Source of the DNA: Protonemura montana
Lineage: Eukaryota > Arthropoda > Insecta > Plecoptera > Nemouridae
Direction of reading: 5' to 3'
DNA length: 64,000 bases
Assembly (NCBI GenBank): GCA_947568835.1
Contig: OX387605.1
Location: forward strand, 14,512,418-14,576,417
Each line of letters starts with the position of its first letter. The first letter of the stretch is position 1. The notes below the pieces were generated by a model. It made no database searches. It was not told the origin of the DNA and was given only the letters and a program-made list of their open reading frames with translations. Below, in pieces: positions 11,027 through 22,432 of this stretch. The position numbers and the translations under genes were made by a program.

Positions 11027-13448
11027 TTAATGTTCGAACAAGCATTCCCCAGGTAAAGATGGACACCCATCAGGATGATGATCTAGAAACCAGCACCGTT
11101 TCTTTACTGGAGTTACCGTACGTTTTCCTGTTTTCCTCATTTTTGCTTGCTTGCCACCATCATCGACCTCTTCAGCTAGGGGATCTCTAAGGCAAACAAC
11201 ACCTTTAGAAACGACAAATAATTGTCTCTTATTCCTCAACAACGTTTGTAACCCACCACACTCCTTTTTCAATTCCATGCGAGTTTCTTTGGGAATTGCT
11301 TCAGCTAACTCATTCAGTGGCAACTTTCTACCTGCATTCCACTTTCGCTTTTTTGAGCTATCAGGATTTGTTTCTTCTAAGAGTTTACCTAGAACAATCT
11401 GAAGTACTAGTTCAATCACTCCATCTTTCAGTCGAGTACAATTTCGAACTTTCTCTTCACTCTCTCGAGGTTTAAAAGGAAGCTTTCCATCACATCTTTG
11501 TTCGATCAATGAATTTATGATGGTTTCAAATTTGCTAAGATCTTCCTTTGGATACGTTCTGGCACTTCCTATCAAACAAATTCTTTTCGTAGAAGGTATT
11601 CTAAGCTTATCTATTTGAGTTCTAAACCCACATGTTTCACAAATTTGTCGAACAAAATCCACATATTCTTCGTACTGACTGCGGGAGGTGTCTTTTCGCT
11701 GATACTTATTTCCAGCAAAATCAAAGAAACAGCAAGGGAGCAAGAAGAAGCTACAGTCGTATGAGCTACGACTAGCTAAAACAGGAATCCACGGTGTTAA
11801 TTCATCTGAATGGTTTCCTATCAACCAGTCATAATTAGAATAACTTGAACCATCAAAAGGATCAATAGCGCATATTTCTAGCTTAGTTGACACGGGATAC
11901 ATATCCCAAATTCCACGCTTTCGCACATCTAAGCCTAGACCTCTGTGTCCTTCACTGCTAAGAAGGTACACTAAAAGACCATTGCCACAGCCAAGATCCA
12001 CAAACGATTGCTTCCAATCGGGCCTACCCTTCTCTAGCCGTTCTTGTTCCCAAATCAGCAATAGGTATGCTGCAATAGCAACGTCTTCGTAAACGAACTT
12101 AGCTGGATCTGTTTTTTCTGGCCAGATTTTTACCATCTCTTTGCCATATTTTATTTTCAGCTTCTCGTAAAGGGAAATGTAAGTATCAATGGATACCATC
12201 GAAAGAGATCGTATTACTTTTGCAGGGCAGACAGGGTTAGCATGTTGTGCCCACTTTACAAGTTTTGGGAATAGTACCTTTTCAAGCCAACCTATATATA
12301 AACTTTTGCTTTCACATTGCATGGTGTCTGTTATTAAACACAGTTGCATAGTGTCTTCAACAAGTTCAATCTTGTATACACATGGATATGTTGCAGGGGG
12401 GAGTTCATTCCCTTCTTGGTTACTCTTCGAGAGTGGTTTGAATATCGCTGATCCAAATCGCTTATCTGAAAAAAAAAATTGTGAGCTTAGCTTAGCAAAG
12501 ACTTTCATTTGTGTCCATTCAAATGCCCGCTCTTATATACTTAATTTTTTTCATACTTATTTGTTCACTCTTCAATGACCAAACAACTAGACAGGTTTGA
12601 ATACAATTTTCCAGACAACTACAACATTTCTAATGCTAGATCCACTGTTTTTTAAAAAATCAACACATTTTCTTTTTAATCAGTTTTAGCAACAAAATGT
12701 GTAACATTACAAATACCATAGTTTACTTAAAACAAAATTTTGCAAATAAATGTACCAAATTGAGTACTCTGTCGGAGAAGCTATTAACATTTTTGAAGTG
12801 TTCCTCAACAGTCTCTTAAGTATTTCTTTATTCTTTTTGAAGAAGCATAGTTTCTAGTTAATTATTAAAGATGCAAAGTAACTGAAGACAATCACATTCT
12901 TAAGGGGCAAAAATCTTTTGAAAAGTTCATGCTTCAAAGCAACAGGGCTCATGTGTAGCACTGCCCGACAACATGGTAATAGCATTGGAAGAGTAAATCA
13001 AAACGAATTCTTTATTTTGAAGGGAAAACCATTAACTGTTGTTATAAGGTCAGTAAAATAACCTACCCAGAACAGCAAGCTCAACACAAGGCTGATACTT
13101 TCCGCTGTTCCTCGGGATGAGTTTTTTCAATGTTAGAACAATGTCAATATCCTCATCAACATCTTCACCAGTACAATCTTGTACTTCAATTCCAAAGCTG
13201 AGCATAGCATTACTAAATTCTGTACAGTCTATGAACTTATCAGAATTTTTAATTTCTGCCAGCTTGGATTGAAAATCATTCGTTGTAGAGTTCATAACCT
13301 TCCCTGCAAACAGGTTCATAGATCCACAGAGCCGCCTGCACACAAAATGTGGATTCTTGTGCCAGATATCAACGGCAGTCCAAAATTGCTCCGACGAAAT
13401 CCCAGTTTGTGAACCCAGCACAGACTGTACGTTTTTCACACATTCCAT
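11027..13448 (-). CDS. TRMT44: tRNA (uracil-2'-O-)-methyltransferase, TRMT44 family
   Basis: This enzyme transfers a methyl group from S-adenosylmethionine to the 2'-OH of uridine 44 in tRNA-Ser, in the cytosol. Two exons: 13448-13067 and 12465-11027, joined in phase 1 (CTG G|GTAGGT, then TTTTTTTTTCAG|AT), for 606 residues. The N-terminus carries the family block EQFWTAVDIWHKNPHFVCRR. Motif I for SAM is VDLGCGNGLLVYLLSSEG (about residues 283-300), then DVRKRGIWDMYP, DWLIGNHSDELTPWIPV and LPCCFFDF. These closely follow the human protein from memory. The last residues form a CCCH zinc finger (C-x9-C-x6-C-x3-H, from about 585). The start is uncertain: an upstream in-frame ATG at 13511 would add 21 mostly hydrophobic residues. 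I chose 13448 because the extension lacks the character of the family N-terminus. Confidence 0.94.
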
Positions 13449-13511
13449 TTTAACACGATTAGGACAGGCCAAGTTGACAATATACAAAATTAGTGAGGTT
13501 AAAATGCCCAC

Positions 13512-14680
13512 TGTAATACATGCGAACTGGGTGAATCAATGGCCATGGACAGCTAGTTAACTTGGCTAAAATGAGGATCCGTACGTGGAGTCGTGGGTGG
13601 AGTAAGGCAGACAAGGAGTATGGTGTGGAGAAATTACAACTAGTGGGTACTTGGTATGGTAATACCACAGAATAATGAATACTTTTCTTGCAGCAAATGA
13701 AACTAGTCTATACACATTAGAAGTTACAAGAGGGAACCACTAAATTGGGCAGGGAACAACATTGGCTCAAAAACACCTGGGTTACTGGTAAAGGAGTAGG
13801 AACGCTGGCTGTGGAATATTATTTGTATTTATAGCGTTTGAGCCCTACTACAACATTCTATTGGCATTACGACAGCTTCAATACCGAGACTTGTCAACTT
13901 CAGAGCCCCTACAAAGGACCTACATTTCTTCTGTGGATCGCAACTTGATTTTTCAAAAACGTAATCAAACCCAAATGGTTTTAATTCTTAGTTTTTATCA
14001 CGAAGTAAGGTACCAGACATAATTACAGAAGCACAAATTAAATGTTTCACAGGTGCCCAGAATGGTCTTGGTTCGAGGGCCTATTCATGCATGGCAGATA
14101 CTAACATAGTATTACAAAGTGGCATATTATGTTACTCTTGGCCCACTCTGGAACGATTTCAGAACTTTCCTAGTTGATTTGTGTACTTATTAATTTACTA
14201 GTGATAAAGGCAACAGCCAAAACGTTAAACAAAGAATCTTCTTTATCGCAGCCTGACATTCCTGCTTGGTCAGTTCCCTACTCTCCCTCTACTCTCCCAA
14301 TGAACATACTTGTTATCCCAGAACCTCTGCCAGAACTTTACTAGTTTAGGCTGATGATTATCTGACACTCTTTGCTGAATGACCTACCAGCCAGGAAGGT
14401 GGCACTGAGAAAAAAGGTTAGGCACAATTTACTAAGAAAGCAAAGATACTGATTGAAAGAAATTCTGAGTACCTTGTATTTGGAACCATAGAATAAGGAT
14501 ATTCTATACATCTTCTTCCAAGGTAGAACCATTAAGATAATACACACTCTACTATAGAACTTAATCAACGTAAGTATCTTTGCAAGTAGTTGTAGCTGGG
14601 AAAAACCCAACGTGCTCAAATGAGGATGCTCACCTCCTCAAGCGAGCGATACCAAGTTACCAAGTCACAAACAATAAATA
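13512..14680. other. Intergenic gap between TRMT44 and lamin
   Basis: No coding pattern or splice-flanked frame was found. It includes the TRMT44 5' region (13450-13600) and one copy of the short dispersed repeat (14244-14321). The lamin 3'UTR ends at its right side. Confidence 0.5.
14244..14321. repeat. Short dispersed repeat, copy 2 (partner at 7745)
   Basis: Matches 7745-7823 in the same orientation over about 78 bp with scattered mismatches. No terminal repeats or coding potential are visible, so it is probably a fragment of a longer non-autonomous element. Confidence 0.58.
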
Positions 14681-14697
14681 GTTATAATTTTAGTAAT

Positions 14698-14703
14698 TTT
14701 ATT
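14698..14703 (-). terminator. Probable poly(A) signal of lamin
   Basis: AATAAA on the minus strand (TTTATT on plus), about 810 bp past the lamin stop. It gives a 3'UTR of plausible length. The 3'UTR contains a 93-codon minus-strand frame (15273-14992) that I do not recognise. Confidence 0.5.
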
Positions 14704-15513
14704 GCAATCGAGTACAATACAATGGCTGTGCAAAATAATTTTTGATTTTTGAATGTCACTGTTATCAGTAAACACCTCTAATATTACCCCATTGTAGATA
14801 CATCAGAAGTCAAATCCTACCTAAAGACTTACAACCTACATATATTTACGTCTAAATTGTGGCATATGGGAACTAAACGTAATAAAAATACTTTGAAAAA
14901 CGGTACTGAATTTGGTTGTTGAGGTTACATAAATTACAAAATATAATCAAGAAGTACAAACTGATATAATACAAGTACAATTAAATTCGCCCTAAAACTT
15001 AGGCAATGTCATAATTCTGATGGCAGTGGCTCTGGTAAGGACACCATCACAATCAACATTCTTGAACACGTTAGGCTCTAAAATGCCACAAGAGGATGCA
15101 TAGTGAGAGCAGCACTCGAGTCTTAACATGGTGTGACTTTTTGATTCCTTATATGATTTGTTAAATGACCATAAACATACGCCGCACAAAACCACTTTTC
15201 CATACACATTCTCAGTAGGTACAATAATTGTCGGTAAGAAACAACACCACGTAAAAATCTGACAAAAAAGCATTAAAAAATATGCAAATTTCTGTAAAAA
15301 AATTAAGACCAGTCAAAAATAGAATTATGGCTCATGCTCAGAACTGGCCTCTGGCTACTAGCTTCGTATAAATAGCAGAAGAGAAAGATTCTTATTGAAA
15401 ACAAAAGATAAAAAGATTCGGAAATCGTTAACTGATATACCTACCGTCTACCCAGGCCCACCATACTGCCCACCTGCAACCTGTCAGATAACAAGACTCT
15501 GGGAGCCAGCAGC

Positions 15514-18500
15514 CTACATAATGCTGCACCTTTCCTCGCCCTCGCGGACCTCCCCGTGCTGCTGATACAGCTCGTCGGAGAGCCGCTGGCCGGCCAGGAA
15601 GCCGGAGGTCTCGCGATGGCGCGAATGCGAGATAACCTGCAGCTTGCGCTCGCTAAGCGCCATCTCGTCGCCGGCAGCGTTCTTCAGCAATGTGGCCATC
15701 ACATCTGCCACGACCCACTTCTGGCTCTTCATCACAAGGTTGGTGGGAGGCTCGTGGGTCGTCTTTGAGTCAGAAGACCAGATGGTGACGGTCGCGCCTG
15801 CGTCCAGCTTTGCGGTGCGGTGGAACTTGTACACCGTCTTCAGGTTGCCAGCCTCGTTGACCACCTGCCACCCACTCAGGGATACCTCCTAAAATGCCAG
15901 GCCATAAATTAGCGCCCAGCTCTTGAATCTATACTGTTCAAGGATCTCAAAAATGAGCAAAGAAAAACCATTCAGAAACGCAATTTATCCCTATATGAAT
16001 GGCAGAACTTGCCGCACAAATTCTTCAATAGTACTGTGCAAGTATTATAGTAAATAATAGTAATAAATAATAATAACGGTAATAATAGATGATAGTAAAA
16101 AATAACTATTATCATTTATAATCACAACATGCCTCACCTCGGCTTTCAAAAGTTGCTCAGTTCCCTACTACTAATCAATACAAATTGTAATGGCAAGAAA
16201 CATGAAGAACGTACACCCAAAATATCTATACAAGTTTCCGGTATGTTGCTCTCTCTCTTTTTCTCCCACACTAAAAATATACACATAAAATAATTAACAC
16301 TGCCTTCTGACATTCCCTACACCATAAGAAAAAAGAACATCAAAATTAACTCACCTTATCCCCCTTGTTGAAAAGCCGCACGAAAGTCCCCTCCGGACAA
16401 ACTTCGCTGATCTCAACATCTCCAGCAGACTGTGACCGCACTTGGAATTGGCTGGAGCTCTCCGAAGTTTCGTCCATACGCTTGCGCTTTCCTCCGCGCA
16501 CCTAAAGACCGAAAACAATGAGTTAGATCAAAAGTGATGTTAGAGTTGTTTGATGTGTATTTATAGAACAGCCTTCTGGCACACAAAAAACAATCAAATA
16601 TAATGTCTGAAACTTGGAGGTAACCTGTTACATCAGCAACGAGTTTTTAAGCAAATTTGCTAGCCCATAAGAACATGTTATCGTTGTTTTGCCGTTAAAT
16701 GCTAAGTTTAGTCTGTAGAGTATTCCAAGACGGGACATTTTCAACAAAGATCAAAAGAATATGACAGGATCGTAGTGGTGAAAACATGCTGAAATATTCA
16801 AAACCTGTTCGTTGACTATTTCATATCATAGACCTGATGCTCAGATGATCATAGATCTATTCACAGACATGATGCTTAACTTGCTCAACTCTTTCGAGAG
16901 ACTTACGTAGACAGGAGTGCGCCGAGAAGGCGTTGCCCTTGGGCTCTGCATCGGGCTGATGTTAAGACGAGCCTCCTCAGACTCGAGCAGTGTGCGATAG
17001 GCCGCAATTTCCAAGTCCAAAGCAACGCGGATGTCCATCAGATCCTGGTACTCCTGCAGCTGCTTAGCCATCTCCTCTTGCAGAATCTAAATAAACAAAC
17101 AGGGTAAAATTAATAATGCTCTCCAATACTAACAATAACGCTGTCAACAGCCTGCCCCAGAGTCTGTCTTTCAATCACATTTGCTAGTTAACGCATAGTA
17201 TTATGCGAAGTATAGTACTGAGCCTGGAGATCTAGATTGATCTTGAGATTTATTACGGCAGATTCCTTACTGGATGTTTCTTGTGAAAATAAAATAAGTA
17301 GGACTTCATTAGCATCACAGCTTACTGTTTCCAGTATCTCACTCAAAAGTTATCTTAATCATAAGTGCCCAAAGAGCCAAAAGCAAGAAATACTCAATGA
17401 CCCACTAACTAAATGCAACCTAAACCCACCCTCAGTTCATTCTCAAGCAACTGCCGCTGATGGAAGCTCGAGTCGCGTTCGTTGGCCATGAGCTGCTCAA
17501 GATCGGAGACGCGCGTGAGGAGCCCGGCGTTAATGGACTCCAGTTCGCTGATCTTTCCGGAGAAAGAGTCCACCTTGATGCGGTACTGACGGTTAGCATC
17601 GAGCAGCGATGTGTTGGTGTCAGAGTTGCGGGTAGCCTGACTTTGGGCGCTCTGCAGCTTGCGGTCGTAGAGAGACTCAATCTCGTCGCGGTTCGAGTGC
17701 ATCTGTGCCTCGTACTGGTCTCGCAGCTCCTGCAGTGACTGCTGGAGCTTGGCTTCATAAGCCTCAGACAGGCGGCCATCGATCTCGCTGATCTCCACCT
17801 GCCAAACCGTACAAACAATAGAGTTAATGGATGCAGGAACACTTGAAGAACTTGCTTCTTTTACGAACTTGTGAAGAACATTGGCATGAAATGCAAGCCC
17901 ACAATTCAACTAAATGAGTTTCAGTACAAAGTACAGGGTGGTGCTATCTGCAGAATAGCATAATCATGACCTTGCATCAGACTTCCTATGGTCTCATTGC
18001 ATGGCCTTTCATTACATACCAAGAAGAACCCCTGATAAATTAAAAAAATATATTAAAAGTAAAAAGTCTTACTCAGTGGCCAGTTTAAGTAGTTGGGAAA
18101 AAATAAAGATGAAAAATTACCAGTAATTAAAAAAATTATTACCAAAATATAGCAATTTGAACTGAAAAAGTATACCAACACCCATGGTTTATGATGGCAA
18201 AGAATTTTAATTTTCAATACTTATTTGGTAAATAGGGTGACAGGTATATTAAACTGCATTAGCTTCTATGTTTTTCAATCACATAATGATGTATGTTCAT
18301 TTTAAACGCAAACCACAAAAAACCCACAAGCAAAATTGCTTGGTAATAATACCAGTGACAGTAATAATTTTGCTTTACATCTCTAGGCACCAATATGCTC
18401 CTTCCTTAGACAGTTATTGCATCCGCAAACACCATATTCACCTGGCGTCGAGTGCGAGTCTCGGTCATCTGATTCTTGTGGATCTGTTCCTTGAAGTCGC

Positions 18501-21219
18501 GGTCCTCCTTCACCGACTGCAGGTTGTTCTCCATGTCGACTCGCAGCAGGGTCTCTCTTTCGAGCTCCTTGCGCAACTCGGCGGCGATCTTGACAATCTT
18601 TTCAAGTTCCTTCTCGAGCTCCTTTACTCGTTCCTCAGCCTTCTTGCGGTCGGCCACTGCCTGGTTGTACTTGGCAGTCAGGTCGGCACATCGCGGCTCC
18701 AAAGAAGACAGCTGGCGCTCAGCCAAGGCCAGATCTTTGGTCCTCTTCTCGAGTCTGGGAAAGAGGATCAACAGTGTTAGCATGGACATTAGACACACTC
18801 AAGGATATTTAGCAATTTAACATCCCCTAAAAAGCAGACAGAACTAGTTCCTCAGTGCCATAATAACAGTAATGCAGCTTGGTTTGTCGAGGTTCAAAAC
18901 TGATGTCACTGAAAATTTAAAAAATTATTTTACTCTTTAATTATATATTTGTATTTATATTGTATTAATTTATTTTAAGAAGTAGTTATTAAGACCACAG
19001 ATAAGATTCTTTAGCATTCCTACCCAAGGATCTTCACTGCAGAGCGATAAGTATAGTAAACTTCAGATAAGGGGCTTACTTATCTTTTTTTTTATCCAAG
19101 CCAGCTTAGCTAGGTTATCCTCAGCCTCAGGATTATATTTCACTCAGAAAGTTGATGTAAAAATTCAATGAAAAAAATGCGGCTTATTTAAAAATAATTA
19201 TAGTAATTAGACTAAATAACCTGTACAGGAATTTTAATGTAATGAACAGGACACTAGGTGGTGAATTATTTGTGCGCATAGATAGGCATCAGCTCGGTTG
19301 CATCACATCAGGCAACAGGTGAATCCTTTCATGAAACCTTGCACGATCGAGTAGTTTGTGGCACACCCACATGGCCCTAAACCTGAAGAATCTAGCTATG
19401 GGTCACAGAGAGCCGAAAGCCAAAGAACATGTTACCCGATGCCGTCATCTCATTTAAATATCAACGCATGCCATGCACCGTGCGACACATGGACACACCG
19501 GTCTAAAAATATCGATGGTCGGATCATGAGCATTGCTTGAACAAACAGGAATTATGTTGAATGTGGGCACACAATGGACCAAAGAGAACGTTCGTCCACT
19601 GAGTAGGTAACAAGCCAGTTTACTCAAGCTACGTCAGTTGAATACAAATATTGCCCAAGACTATCAAGCATTGGTGGCACGCTCAGTCATAAAATGCCGC
19701 AGCCAAAGTATTCGCATTTCTCTATCTAAACGATGCGTGATGGAAAGGGAAGGAATATGTTGAGGGAGACAGCAAACGTCCCTCTTCTAATCTCATCTAT
19801 TCGCAAATGGCTATAAAAAAACACGCGCGAAAAATCTAGCGGCCGACAGTGCTTCGTGTATAATGTTCTAACATCACGTCACTGAACATAAACGAACGGC
19901 GAGCTCGAGTCTCTCCCCTCCCCCCTTCCCACACAAAATAAACTAAAAGCGCGTCCGCGGTGCATTCGGGGATACACCCCACGCCGCGCGTTCGGAAGTC
20001 AACGGGGCAAACCCACAACAGCTGCACTTTGTACAGAAGGGGGTGGAGACAATTGGCTTGGTGATCTGTTTAAAATAGATTCCCCCTCGCCGATACGTCG
20101 TAGAGATAATGGGTATATAATAACCCTAAGAAGTTGTGTACTAGTATTGTCTTATAAAATTATTTGGATGTTTGTTATAATCTAATAACAAATAAAGATA
20201 ACAGACATTAACTATAAAAAAATGGAGAAAAGCGCGTTGGCCCCGTGCGAAATTCTAATTAAAATAAATTGCTTTGAGCTGGTCATCCCTTTCCGGAAGT
20301 TCCCTTGCACGGTACGAATTCTGCCGAAAGCAGAAGTAAGCACAAATGATGCAAATACATTCACAGCGATGACGTAAGAACCAAACCAGTGACGTTTTCT
20401 ACGATCCGTATCCAACCCTATCTATAAATATTACGTCATGTCTGCAACCCTGAGAGGAATTTATCGCATTTTGTAGGTAAGGACAAATATCTCAAGGCCT
20501 GCCTGCCCACTAAATTGATATTTTCACGCCCAATTCTTGCAACACGCTCACTTACATGACCTGTGAGGCGGCCACATGGTGGGTAACGAAACTAACTCGT
20601 GCAAGGCTGGTTGCCTTAGAACGTAAAAATAATCTGTGAAGCTAAATAGGTCACGTCAGACACGCGTGCACATAGGCTTCATCCCACCTAGCACCCTTTA
20701 ATGTAGCGATGTAAATAAAACGAATGAACTAATATCTCTTTAAAACAAAACATTTAACACTTACTTTGAGCTAAGGTCCGAATTTTCTTCAAACAAGCGT
20801 TTTGCGTCGATTTCTAGCTTGGCTCGGTCACGAGCTGTCTCATCCAACAAACGCCTTGCGTCGCCGAGTTCCTTCTCATACATGGACGTTATGGTGGTGA
20901 CCTCCCTCTGGGTAGTTTCTTGCGATGTTTGTACTTCTCGCCGTAGGCCACTGTTTTCAGACTCGAGCTGTCGCACACGATCAATATAACACGCAAGACG
21001 ATCATTTAAATTTTGTAAGTCAGCTTTTTCTTGAAGCCGGCTGAAGCGGGTAGGACTGAGTCCAGGGCTTTGAGGACGCGCCGAACTAGCACTTGCTGCC
21101 TGCGCCGGCTGTAGTTGTTGCGGTGTGGAAGACCGGCTTGTACTTCCCGACTTCTTACTTTGAGTTATTGAAGAAGAAGACTGGGTGACTGTGGTCTTCT
21201 TTGTGGTTTTTGAAGCCAT
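15514..21219 (-). CDS. Lam: B-type nuclear lamin
   Basis: This is the intermediate-filament protein of the nuclear lamina. Six exons (minus): 21219-20765, 18754-18442, 17798-17430, 17086-16907, 16501-16355 and 15888-15514, all phase-consistent, for 612 residues. A Ser/Thr-rich head (1-60) ends in the mitotic-site motif SPGLSPTR. The rod opens with [19 protein letters not shown] and closes with [18 protein letters not shown] (about residue 421). A second SP-rich patch follows ([15 protein letters not shown]), then the nuclear localisation signal GGKRKR (about 442) and the immunoglobulin-like lamin tail domain (about 470-585, including [11 protein letters not shown] and [18 protein letters not shown]). 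The C-terminus CSIM is a CaaX box, expected to be farnesylated and to tie the protein to the inner nuclear membrane. Met1 is the ATG of MASKTT. Intron 1 (20764-18755, 2.0 kb) is the largest and holds CRE-like sites. Confidence 0.97.
19874..20658. promoter_or_regulatory. Cluster of CRE/ATF-like TGACGT sites in lamin intron 1
   Basis: TGACGT cores occur at 19876-19881 (ACGTCA), 20370-20377 (TGACGTAA), 20390-20395, 20431-20438 (TTACGTCA) and 20652-20658 (CACGTCA). A full palindromic CRE lies just upstream of the gene. bZIP factors (CREB/ATF) bind such sites. The segment 19900-20050 is also GC-rich with several CpG. I infer an intronic enhancer or alternative promoter; binding is not shown. Confidence 0.4.
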
Positions 21220-21347
21220 GCTCAAGCCGTACTATTTCAGAACAATGTGAACAGAAAACAAGATCACATCTACAGACAAATACGAAACGACCCACTGCCC
21301 CACGCTAACAATACAATATGGCTGACTGGCCGCCCGCGTTATTGCCG

Positions 21348-21378
21348 TGACGTCATACTGAGCTCGGTGACGCCCAAT
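21348..21378. promoter_or_regulatory. Lamin promoter: palindromic CRE plus CCAAT box
   Basis: A full CRE, TGACGTCA (21348-21355), is followed 18 bp later by CCAAT (21374-21378), about 130-160 bp upstream of the lamin start codon. No TATA box is evident. The arrangement is typical of a CpG-containing housekeeping promoter. Confidence 0.5.
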
Positions 21379-22432
21379 CACGGTCAACCGTTGAACCAAA
21401 GGCTACGTACACTAGCGCTCAAAGTACTTGGTAGCTATGATTTGTACTAACGGTTGTACTTTACTTTATAATTGAAGTTCACTGAACTCAAATATTACAA
21501 TAAAAATATGATATATATTTATCTATTTATTCACTAATTCAAAAAATTCATTTAGATTAAAAACTCGAGTAGTTTCTTAGGGGACATATTAGATTTGTTT
21601 TATTTTTTTTGTTGAATTACTTCTAATTCTTTGCAAAAAGTAGTTGGACTCCATGCTCAAATTTCTTTACCAATAGGAGAATATAAGGTTGAGTAATACT
21701 TAATTAGTAATTACCAAATATCTTAGTACATCGAAGATATCACAAATAAATAGCCATTACTGTAAGAACAGTTTTCACTTTTTTTATTACTTTTTCTAAG
21801 ATATTAGGTATTTATTTTGCAGTTTTATGACTGCCGTGCGCAGTGCAGGACATGGAGCTGCGATGGACCTACGGCATGGAGATGCAAGATGTAGAGTTGT
21901 TGCAGGTATGACTTAAAAGACTGGTATTTGAGCTCATTTAATTGTGAAAGCTATAGCTAAGTATCATTTTGCTATCATGCTGTGAAATAATGGCATAGAA
22001 AACAAACTCATTTTCACTCGATCTAGTTATATCATTTTTAATTTTCTATGAGCTAATTATGCTATACATAATATACAGGAAATTGAAAGATAAAAACAAG
22101 TCCCTTAAACACAAATTACATGCACAGAACAAAATAATTTTAGATTTTATGAGGGAAATTTGCTCCCTCTACACCTTGTTTACCTTTCCCTACTAACAGT
22201 TATAATGCGTAAATTTACCACCCCTAACTGTGTTTCTAAAATGCATGAAAATATCATTAGAATAATTAATAATTGTTATCAGTCGTTTTAAAATACCTTA
22301 ACTTTTGCCTGAGAGTTAAGGTTTTTAAAAATAAAAGTACATTTCCTTACTATTGTTACAAAACACAAATATTTGGCACTTCAAAACATAAATAAGTAAA
22401 ATCAATAATCATAATTCACTGCATTCTTTCAA
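21379..22432. other. Gap between the lamin promoter and the SLC46-like 3' end
   Basis: AT-rich sequence with no supported gene. The left part is lamin upstream DNA. The right part should hold the SLC46-like 3'UTR, but no clear minus-strand AATAAA was seen. Confidence 0.4.

Noticed and set aside
14992-15273. 93-codon minus-strand frame
   Set aside because: It lies between the lamin stop and its poly(A) signal, has no family signature and no splice support; best read as 3'UTR.
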